Origin: JBKHJZ01 sp046537875
Lineage (GTDB): Bacteria; Actinomycetota; Acidimicrobiia; Acidimicrobiales; VFJN01
Direction of reading: 5' to 3'
NCBI GenBank assembly: GCA_046537875.1
Contig: JBKHJZ010000114.1
Location: 1 to 10,740, forward strand
Length of the DNA stretch: 10,740 nt
Position numbers and translations under genes: made by a program. Positions 6,264 through 10,740 of the stretch are shown here, in pieces (within the stretch, counting starts at the first letter, position 1; every line of letters begins with the position of its first letter). The notes beneath the pieces were generated by a model. It saw only the letters and a program-made list of their open reading frames with translations. It ran no database searches and was not told the DNA's origin.

Positions 6264-7328
6264 ATGGACCCCGCCGACCCGACCCGCCAGACGGGCGACC
6301 GGCCGGGCTGGCCGGGCCTCGCCCACCTGCCGACCCCGATCGAGCCGGCCGACCGGCTGGGGGCGGCCCTCGGGCTGGCCCCCGGGCGCCTGTGGGTCAA
6401 GCGCGACGACTGCACGGGGCTCGCGGGCGGCGGCAACAAGGCCCGCAAGCTCGAGCCCCTCTGCGCCGACGCGCTGGCGCACGGGTGCGACACGCTGGTC
6501 ACCGGCGGTGGACCGCAGTCGAACCACGTACGCATGACCGCGGCGGCGGCCAGCCGGCTCGGCCTCTCGTGCACCGCGCTGCTCGCCGCCGATCCGCCCG
6601 CCGACGATGACCAGCCCGAGGGGAACGTGCTGCTCGACGTGCTCTTCGGAGCCGACATCCGCTGGATCGGCGATGTGCCCTTCGGCGAGACCGAGGCCGC
6701 CATCCGCGCGGAGGCCGGGCGGCTGGAGCGCACCGGGCGCCACTGCTACCCGATCCCCATCGGGGGCGCCTCGCCGGTCGGCGAGCAGGGCTACGTGCGC
6801 GCCGCCCGCGAGATCGACGACCAGCTCGACGGGGTGGGGCTGGTGGTGACCGCCGACGGGTCGGGAGGCACCCACGCCGGCCTGGCCGCCGGGTTCGGCT
6901 CGTTCGACCGGGTGCTCGGGGTGGACGTGGGCGCCCGGCCGGATCTCGCCGCCGCGCTGCCCGCCAAGGCGGCCACCGCCGCCGCGCGCGCCGGCCTGCC
7001 GGCGCCGGAGGGGGCGCCCCGGATCGTCGGCGACCAGGTCGGCGAGCGCTACGGGGTTCCGACCCCGGCGGCCCGCGAGGCGCTCGACCTGGCGGCCCGG
7101 TGCGAGGGGCTGGTGCTCGACCCCGTCTACACCGGCAAGGCGCTGGCGGGGCTGGTGGCGGCCGCCCGGTCGGGACGGCTCCCCGCCGAGGGCCGCATCG
7201 TCTTCCTGCACACCGGCGGCATGCCCGCCCTGTTCGCCGAGGGGTTCGGCCGCTGGATCGCCGCCGGGCCACGCATGTCCGCTGGGGATTCACGCCGATC
7301 CGACCTGCCACCGCCAGGCGAGCACTGA
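6264..7328 (+). CDS. PLP-dependent D-cysteine desulfhydrase / ACC deaminase family enzyme, 354 aa
   Basis: Fold-type II pyridoxal-phosphate enzyme. The cofactor lysine is K59 in GGGNKARKLE, and the PLP/carboxylate-binding loop is GGGPQSNHVRMTAAAA (residues 81-96). The glycine-rich phosphate-binding loop is TADGSGGTHAGLAAG (196-210), LDPVYTGKA (285-293) carries Tyr289 near the active site, and HTGGMPALF closes the domain. The family includes D-cysteine desulfhydrase (D-Cys to pyruvate, H2S and ammonia) and 1-aminocyclopropane-1-carboxylate deaminase; the sequence alone does not decide between them. The length fits, except for a tail of about 18 residues after WIAAGPR that looks unlike the family and lies where base composition starts to fall. 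ATG 6264 is chosen; GTG 6261 directly before it is equivalent. The frame is open far upstream, but that part overlaps the ASCH gene on the other strand. Confidence 0.88.
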   Translation: MDPADPTRQTGDRPGWPGLAHLPTPIEPADRLGAALGLAPGRLWVKRDDCTGLAGGGNKARKLEPLCADALAHGCDTLVTGGGPQSNHVRMTAAAASRLGLSCTALLAADPPADDDQPEGNVLLDVLFGADIRWIGDVPFGETEAAIRAEAGRLERTGRHCYPIPIGGASPVGEQGYVRAAREIDDQLDGVGLVVTADGSGGTHAGLAAGFGSFDRVLGVDVGARPDLAAALPAKAATAAARAGLPAPEGAPRIVGDQVGERYGVPTPAAREALDLAARCEGLVLDPVYTGKALAGLVAAARSGRLPAEGRIVFLHTGGMPALFAEGFGRWIAAGPRMSAGDSRRSDLPPPGEH

Positions 7329-7548
7329 CATCCTGGGGGAGCCAGGCCCCTCCGCCGCTACACCGGGCACGGCTGGTAGAGGCGCCGCTGGGCTTGCCCG
7401 TCTCACGGTCGACCGGCTGCTCGCAGTGCTCGCCCGCCACGCCCGGTGCGGGCGCCGGAGTGTCCGGCCACCCCGCGAGCTCCCTGACAAGACTGGTGCC
7501 GTGTGCCAGTCGTCTAGCGGCTTCCATTACTGAACCGAGGTCAGCCAC

Positions 7549-7554
7549 TACACT
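7549..7554 (+). promoter_or_regulatory. Possible -10 box upstream of the structured RNA
   Basis: TACACT matches TAnnnT and would start transcription near 7561, just before the first of three hairpins. There is no good -35 at 17-18 bp. Weak evidence. Confidence 0.25.
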
Positions 7555-7560
7555 CGGGAG

Positions 7561-7660
7561 CCGACGGCAGGTCTGCGATTGCGACCACTTCGAACCTGGG
7601 CTAGGTTTGGAGCCAATCTTCCCCGCCTTTCGGGCGCCGCCCGGAATGGCGGGGTTTATT
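7561..7660 (+). ncRNA. Candidate structured small RNA or leader upstream of the NYN gene
   Basis: Three hairpins follow one another within 100 nt. First, GGTC-t-GC / GC-GACC with loop GATT (7570-7586). Second, CTTCGAACCT (7588-7597) paired with AGGTTTGGAG (7603-7612) around GGGCT, a 10-bp stem with two G-U pairs. Third, the terminator hairpin at 7621-7654 followed by TTTATT. No known RNA family is recognised. It may be an independent short RNA ended by the terminator, or a cis-acting leader controlling read-through into the ribonuclease gene 21 nt downstream. The 5' end rests on a weak -10 box. Confidence 0.35.
7621..7660 (+). terminator. Intrinsic terminator just upstream of the NYN gene
   Basis: CCCCGCC (7621-7627) pairs with GGCGGGG (7648-7654). 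Inside, after TTT/GAAT, CGGGC (7631-7635) pairs with GCCCG (7639-7643) around loop GCC. TTTATT follows directly. It is the only hairpin plus T-rich tail in the window, and it ends 20 nt before the start codon of the next gene on the same strand. Confidence 0.65.
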
Positions 7661-7680
7661 CGTGTCTGGGGGCGGCGGCA

Positions 7681-8331
7681 GTGACCCGCGTTGCCGTGTT
7701 CATCGACTACCAGAACGTCTACCAGGGCGCCCGCGGGACGTTCGGTTGGACGGACAACCACTTCGTTGACGGCCAGGTCTTTCCTCGGCGCTTGGCACTC
7801 CGACTGACCGACCTCGGCCGCAGCGTCGACCCGGCGCGCCAACTCGAGTACGTGAGGGTGTTCCGGGGCGAGCCGTCTGCGAAGCACTCACCACGTGGTC
7901 AGGCCGCCTGTCAGCGTCAGGTGGAGTACTGGAACGCCCAGGCCGCTGTTCAGGCGGTGACACGGCCCCTGAAGTACTACCACCGAGGTATCGGCACGGG
8001 TGGCGACCCGGTCTTCGAGCCGCGGGAGAAAGGGATTGACGTTCTCATCGCTCTGCACCTCGTCATGGGCGCGATGCGTGACGACTACGACACCGCGGTC
8101 CTCATGTCCGGCGACTCCGATCTCGCTCCGGCGATCGAGACGGTGATCGACCTGGGGAAGCGCTGCGAGGTCGCATCTTGGCAGGATCGCGGTGTCAACC
8201 GCACGAGGATCTCCGTCCCGAAGCGCAATGTGTGGTGCCACTGGCTCGATCGGCATGACTACGAGCTGGTCGCTGATCCGACCGACTACACGAAGCCTCA
8301 TCCCGGTGGCGTTGCCAACGCACCCGGATGA
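7681..8331 (+). CDS. NYN-domain (PIN-like) ribonuclease, 216 aa
   Basis: The protein is nearly all one NYN/LabA-type domain. The first strand VTRVAVFIDYQNVYQGAR gives D9 and N12, REKGID (115-120) supplies E116 and D120, and MSGDSDLAP (142-150) supplies D145 and D147, together the acidic metal site of the fold. Active members cut RNA; no cleavage specificity can be read here. No extra domain, signal peptide or membrane segment is present. GTG 7681 is chosen: the domain begins at once, and GGGGGCGG lies about 7 nt upstream. The frame is open further up to ATG 7579, but that part would have to be translated through the terminator hairpin. Codons are less G/C-biased than in the flanking genes, suggesting horizontal transfer. 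No partner gene is adjacent. The last codons (KPHPGGVANAPG and stop) are the sequence of a long hairpin. Confidence 0.85.
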   Translation: MTRVAVFIDYQNVYQGARGTFGWTDNHFVDGQVFPRRLALRLTDLGRSVDPARQLEYVRVFRGEPSAKHSPRGQAACQRQVEYWNAQAAVQAVTRPLKYYHRGIGTGGDPVFEPREKGIDVLIALHLVMGAMRDDYDTAVLMSGDSDLAPAIETVIDLGKRCEVASWQDRGVNRTRISVPKRNVWCHWLDRHDYELVADPTDYTKPHPGGVANAPG

Positions 8332-8334
8332 GGC
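8295..8334 (+). terminator. Long hairpin over the 3' end and stop codon of the NYN gene
   Basis: GCCTCATCC (8295-8303) pairs perfectly with GGATGAGGC (8326-8334). After one C/C mismatch, GGTG (8305-8308) pairs with CACC (8321-8324), then after one bulged G, CGTT (8310-8313) pairs with AACG (8317-8320) around loop GCC. That is 17 bp in 40 nt, with the TGA (8329-8331) inside the 3' arm. No T-tract follows. Likely a U-less terminator or 3'-end protecting structure. Confidence 0.6.
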
Positions 8335-8381
8335 ATCCGCAGACTCACGCTGAGCCGGCTCGCTCGTAGCTGCGGGCGTCT

Positions 8382-8407
8382 GGCCCTGACGACCCGGGTC
8401 TCAGGCC
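8382..8407 (-). terminator. Hairpin over the modC stop codon
   Basis: GGCC-c-TGA (8382-8389, one bulged C) pairs with TCAGGCC (8401-8407), enclosing the palindrome GACCCGGGTC (8391-8400). The TCA at 8401-8403 is the complement of the modC stop. There is no T-tract. It lies in the convergent gap between NYN and modC. Confidence 0.4.
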
Positions 8408-9630
8408 GGGTAGGCCGACAGCTCGGTCGCCTTCACCGAGACCCAGACATCGGCGCCGGGACGCAGGTCCAACTCGGACACCGCAGCGGTCGTCACCTCG
8501 GCGACGACGTCGGGACCGGTCGCCGCGCCGGGACCGGTCGCCGCGCCGGGACCGACCGAGGCATCCGGACCGATCGTGGCAGCCGGGCTGGTGGTGGGAT
8601 CCGGTCGGGTCGCCGCGACGGGACCGGTCGTGGCATCCGGGCCGGTGGTGCGATCCGGTCCGGTCGCGGCGCCCGGCGGGCAGCGGCCCTCCACCCGCAC
8701 CCGCACCCGGTCGCCGTGGCCGACCACGGCCTCCACGGCGGCCACCCGCCCAGGCCAGACGTTGCGGGGCGTCCCCTCCGGGTGCCCGATGTGGAGCGCC
8801 ACCGCCCGGGGCGGGAGCGACAGCAGCACCGGGCCATCGGGTGCACCGGCGGCCACCAGGTCGCCGCCGCCGTCGAGCCGCACCCGGTCGCCGCGGGCGA
8901 CGCCACGGAACAGGTTCACGCCGACCAGCTCGGCCACGTAGGCGGAGCGGGGCCGGGCAGCCACCTCCGAGGGGGTGCCCCGCTGCGTGACCCGACCCCC
9001 TTCGAGGATCACCAGTTCGTCGGCGAGCAGGGCGGCCTCGAGCGGGTCGTGCGTCACCAGGATCCGCACCCCGGGTACCTCGGCGAGGTGGTGCCGCAGC
9101 TCGGCGCGCACCTCGGTGCGCGCCGCGGCGTCGACGGCGGCGAGCGGTTCGTCGAGCAGCAGCAGGCGGGGTCCCGGTGCGAGCGCCCGGGCCAGCGCCA
9201 CCCGCTGGGCCTGGCCGCCGGACAGCTGGGTGACCCGCGCCGCACCGACGGCCGCCAGCCCCATCCGCTCCAGCCACTCCCCGGCCCGCCGCCGGGCCTC
9301 CGCCCGGGGCATGCCCCGGGCGACCAGGCCGAACGCCACGTTGTCGACGACGGACAGGTGCGCGAACAGCAGGTGGTCCTGGAAGACCATGCCGACCGGG
9401 CGGCGATGGGTGGGCACGTGGGCACCCGTCGCGGCGTCGTCGAGCGTGTCGCCGTCGAGGCGCACATGCCCCCCGTCGAGCGGCACCAGGCCGGCGAGCG
9501 CGCGCAGCAGCGTGGTCTTCCCGGCGCCGTTGGGTCCCAGCAGCCCGACCACCGGTCCCGCCCCCACGGCGAGCTCGACATCGAGGTCGAGACGGCCGAG
9601 GCGCAGCGCGACGTGCGCGTCGAGGCTCAC
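8401..9630 (-). CDS. modC: Molybdate ABC transporter ATP-binding protein, 409 aa
   Basis: The cytoplasmic ATPase that powers molybdate (or tungstate) import with the permease encoded just upstream. It has Walker A GPNGAGKTT (32-40), Q-loop VFQDHLLF (Q84), signature LSGGQ (136-140), Walker B RLLLLDEP (155-162) and the switch histidine H194 in LVTHD. The C-terminal part has the TOBE/Mop-type regulatory region: NVWPGRVAAVEAVVGHGDRV (from 290), then, after an inserted run of hexapeptide repeats (318-377), VSELDLRPGADVWVSVKATE (384-403) at the end. GTG 9630 overlaps the permease stop as GTGA, so translation is coupled. The frame is open far upstream, but that part is a shadow of modB. Assignment to molybdate rests mainly on ModB and the TOBE tail. 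Confidence 0.9.
   Translation of the reverse strand: MSLDAHVALRLGRLDLDVELAVGAGPVVGLLGPNGAGKTTLLRALAGLVPLDGGHVRLDGDTLDDAATGAHVPTHRRPVGMVFQDHLLFAHLSVVDNVAFGLVARGMPRAEARRRAGEWLERMGLAAVGAARVTQLSGGQAQRVALARALAPGPRLLLLDEPLAAVDAAARTEVRAELRHHLAEVPGVRILVTHDPLEAALLADELVILEGGRVTQRGTPSEVAARPRSAYVAELVGVNLFRGVARGDRVRLDGGGDLVAAGAPDGPVLLSLPPRAVALHIGHPEGTPRNVWPGRVAAVEAVVGHGDRVRVRVEGRCPPGAATGPDRTTGPDATTGPVAATRPDPTTSPAATIGPDASVGPGAATGPGAATGPDVVAEVTTAAVSELDLRPGADVWVSVKATELSAYPA
8500..8679 (-). repeat. 18-bp / hexapeptide tandem repeat inside modC
   Basis: Ten consecutive hexapeptides (residues 318-377) of the pattern GPxxxT: PPGAAT, GPDRTT, GPDATT, GPVAAT, RPDPTT, SPAATI, GPDASV, GPGAAT, GPGAAT, GPDVVA. The two GPGAAT copies are nearly identical in DNA, which shows recent 18-bp duplication. 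The run interrupts the TOBE domain between its first strands and its last ones, probably as a flexible loop. The frame is kept throughout. Confidence 0.8.
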
Positions 9631-10559
9631 GGGCCCTCCGGGGCCGCGGTCCCGGCCGGCGAGCGCGCCGCGGGTCCGCCGGCGAGGCCCCGCCCGGCCG
9701 GTCCCCACCAGCGACCACGGAAGGCGACCAGCACGGCCAGGGCGACCGCGATGAGAACCAGGCTCAGCGCGATCGCGGCCTCGCGGTCGCGCTCGAGCGA
9801 CAGGTAGACGGCCAGGGGCAGGGTCTGCGTCCGGCCCTGCAGGTTGCCGGCGAACGTGATGGTGGCCCCGAACTCGCCCAGCGCCCGGGCCCAGCACAGC
9901 GCCGTCCCCGCGAGCAGCGACGGGGCGATGGTGGGCACGGTGACCCGCCGGAACGTCTCCCAGCGGCCGGCGCCGAGCGTGGCCGCGACGTCGTCGAGGC
10001 GGGGGTCGGTGGACCGCAGCGCGGCCTCGACGGTCACCACCAGGAACGGCATGGCCACGAACGCCTGGGCCACCACCACGCCTGCCGTCGAGAACGGCAG
10101 CACGAGACCGAACCCGTCGGCGAGCGGCTCGCCCACCAGACCCCGGCGGCCGAGAGCGAACAGCAGCGCGGCGCCGCCCACCACCGGCGGGAGCACCATC
10201 GGCAGCGTCACCAGGGCGCGCACCAGGCCCACGCCGCGGGCCTCGCTGCGGGCGAGCGCCCAGGCCAGCGGCAGGCCGAGCAGGAGGCACACCACCGTGG
10301 CCAGCGTCGAGGTGACCAGCGAGAGGCGCAGGGCGTCGCGCACCACCTCGCTGCCCAGCAGCGACCCCAGCGACCGCCAGGGTGCGCGCTGGAGCAGGCC
10401 CACGAACGGCAGGAGAAGGAACGCGACGCCGAGCGCGGCGACCGCCACCACCGGCGCCGGGGGCCGCCGGTGGCGAACGGTGGACGGGCGGCGCGCCCGA
10501 GGTGGGGCTGGGCGACGGAGGTTCTCCGCTCGCTGGTGACGAACCCGGGCCGCGCTCAC
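9627..10559 (-). CDS. modB: Molybdate ABC transporter permease, 310 aa
   Basis: Inner-membrane permease of the ModABC molybdate importer. Six hydrophobic segments are visible at about residues 35-57, 75-102, 110-137, 150-180, 214-237 and 261-281. The ATPase-coupling EAA loop is DDVAATLGAGRWETFRRV (189-206), and the ModB hallmark ARALGEFGATITFAGN (224-239) followed by GRTQTLPLAVY (242-252) is present. The N-terminal 30 residues are Arg-rich and cytoplasmic. GTG 10559 is chosen because it follows GGACGAG and sits in the same GAGCCGTGAGC context as the clear repeat units upstream, overlapping the preceding mini-ORF stop as GTGA. GTG 10613 in the same frame would add 18 residues that are only eroded repeat. 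The stop overlaps the modC start (GTGA), so both are translated together. Confidence 0.9.
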   Translation of the reverse strand: MSAARVRHQRAENLRRPAPPRARRPSTVRHRRPPAPVVAVAALGVAFLLLPFVGLLQRAPWRSLGSLLGSEVVRDALRLSLVTSTLATVVCLLLGLPLAWALARSEARGVGLVRALVTLPMVLPPVVGGAALLFALGRRGLVGEPLADGFGLVLPFSTAGVVVAQAFVAMPFLVVTVEAALRSTDPRLDDVAATLGAGRWETFRRVTVPTIAPSLLAGTALCWARALGEFGATITFAGNLQGRTQTLPLAVYLSLERDREAAIALSLVLIAVALAVLVAFRGRWWGPAGRGLAGGPAARSPAGTAAPEGP

Positions 10560-10722
10560 GGCTCGTCCAACCCGACAGATGCCCACGGCCCGCCCGACCC
10601 CGCGGGCGACCACGGCACTCGGAACCCGGCGGCGGGGCTCACGGCTCTCCGAACCGGGCGGCGGGGCTCACGGCTCTCCGAACCGGGCGGCGGGGCTCAC
10701 GGCTCTCCGAACCCGGCGGCGG
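10541..10722. repeat. 29-bp tandem repeat array upstream of modB, decaying toward the gene
   Basis: Units starting with GAACC begin at 10622, 10651 and 10680, exactly 29 bp apart; the 10651 and 10680 units are identical and the 10622 unit differs at one base. A partial unit follows at 10709-10722. To the left, eroded copies can be traced at about 10595-10621, 10568-10594 and 10541-10567, recognised by the kept (C)ACGGC and GAACCC-like parts, with a period near 27 bp. On the minus strand each unit carries GGAGAGCCGTGAGC or a derivative of it. Confidence 0.8.
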
Positions 10723-10726
10723 TCAT
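10556..10726 (-). other. Chain of four overlapping mini-ORFs leading into modB
   Basis: Minus-strand mini-ORFs: ATG 10726 to TGA 10697 (MTAAGFGEP), GTG 10700 to TGA 10668 and GTG 10671 to TGA 10639 (both VSPAARFGEP, GTG read as Met in practice), and GTG 10642 to TGA 10556 (28 codons). Each stop overlaps the next start as GTGA, and the last overlaps the modB GTG 10559. A GGAG lies 4 nt before GTG 10700, 10671 and 10642. The peptides are probably not functional themselves; the layout suggests re-initiation from one ORF to the next. Confidence 0.6.
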
Positions 10727-10740
10727 TGCCGCCCGGCCCT
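10723..10740 (-). CDS. Possible last codons of modA (partial)
   Basis: Reading in from the right edge, one frame gives RAGRQ and then TGA at 10725-10723, overlapping the ATG at 10726 as ATGA. That is where the end of the periplasmic molybdate-binding protein gene would be expected in a modABC operon. Only five codons are visible, so the identity is inferred from context. Confidence 0.25.
   Translation of the reverse strand, partial: RAGRQ

Larger units (their letters stand above)
7329..7680. other. 352-nt gap between the PLP-enzyme and NYN genes
   Basis: No convincing gene on either strand. The left part (7329-7545) has only small hairpins: GCCGGA-GTG-TCCGGC at 7454-7468, possibly ending the PLP-enzyme transcript, and GACTGG (7491-7496) with CCAGTC (7506-7511). 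The right part (7549-7660) holds a possible promoter, two further hairpins and an intrinsic terminator, listed separately. The base composition is visibly less GC-rich than the surrounding genes, which marks the left border of an acquired-looking patch. Confidence 0.5.

Noticed and set aside
4887..7328. Sulfur-metabolism cluster linking the persulfide-dioxygenase-like enzyme and the D-cysteine desulfhydrase-like enzyme
   Set aside because: The two genes are separate transcripts with an opposite-strand ASCH gene between them, and neither substrate is certain; proximity alone is too weak.
7506..7520. tRNA-Glu-like D-arm start (GTCGTCTAGCGG) and a TTCGAAC T-loop-like motif at 7589-7595
   Set aside because: No acceptor stem, no anticodon arm and no correctly paired T-stem can be formed; the TTCGAAC lies in a different hairpin.
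7100..7684. Plus-strand open frame spanning the end of the PLP enzyme and the gap
   Set aside because: Most of it is the PLP-enzyme gene out of frame, the rest shows no domain, and it passes through the intrinsic terminator.
6499..7887. Minus-strand open frame of 462 codons across the NYN 5' end and the PLP-enzyme gene
   Set aside because: It crosses two plus-strand genes with clear catalytic motifs and the terminator; no recognisable domain, Arg/Ser/Pro-rich.
8345..9718. Long minus-strand open frame overlapping modC in another frame
   Set aside because: Arg/Gly/Ala-rich shadow; the modC frame contains all ABC motifs.
10622..10722. 29-bp direct repeats as a CRISPR array
   Set aside because: The repeats are adjacent, without spacers, and the units contain RBS/start/stop signals; no cas gene nearby.

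Overview
The window is very GC-rich (roughly 70-75 % by eye), almost wall-to-wall coding, and uses G/C-ending codons and many GTG starts. Together with protein families typical of actinobacteria (a mycothiol-dependent maleylpyruvate-isomerase-like protein, a DsbA-like CPWA protein, an EmrB/QacA-type exporter) this points to a high-GC actinomycete, possibly an acidimicrobial lineage. The exact taxon cannot be told from the sequence.

Layout, left to right. (1) Positions 1-3891, minus strand: a promoter (TTGACC-18 bp-TACCGT, 3862-3891) followed by four tightly packed genes: a DsbA-like thioredoxin-fold protein, an MDMPI/DinB-type mycothiol-linked protein, an unrecognised 210-aa protein, and a 14-TM drug exporter running off the left edge. 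The exporter lies in the same frame as the 210-aa gene, separated from it only by one TGA, and has no normal start codon before its first membrane helix. (2) 3992-4813, minus: a HAD hydrolase, divergent from (3) 4887-5606, plus: a metallo-beta-lactamase-fold enzyme that looks leaderless. (4) 5649-6227, minus: an ASCH-domain protein with a winged-helix-like tail, divergent from (5) 6264-7328, plus: a PLP enzyme of the D-cysteine desulfhydrase/ACC deaminase family. (6) 7329-8334: a lower-GC patch with a 350-nt gap holding three consecutive hairpins, the last an intrinsic terminator, and then an NYN-domain (PIN-like) ribonuclease gene whose 3' end is itself a long hairpin. (7) 8401-10740, minus: the molybdate importer genes modC and modB, coupled by a GTGA overlap. 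ModC carries a run of hexapeptide repeats inside its C-terminal TOBE/Mop region.

The most unusual structure is at the right edge. Upstream of modB lies an array of 29-bp tandem repeats. Each clear unit carries a Shine-Dalgarno-like GGAG, a GTG start and the TGA that ends the previous mini-ORF, so 9- to 28-codon ORFs are chained through ATGA/GTGA overlaps from what looks like the end of modA into modB. The second candidate is the NYN locus. Its order (possible promoter, small structured RNA, terminator, ribonuclease gene) resembles the layout of type III toxin-antitoxin loci, but this is a hypothesis only.

In several places a hairpin without a T-tract sits exactly on a stop codon (5634-5667, 8295-8334, 8382-8407), suggesting U-less terminators at convergent gene ends. 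No rRNA, tRNA, CRISPR array, insertion sequence or transposase was found.
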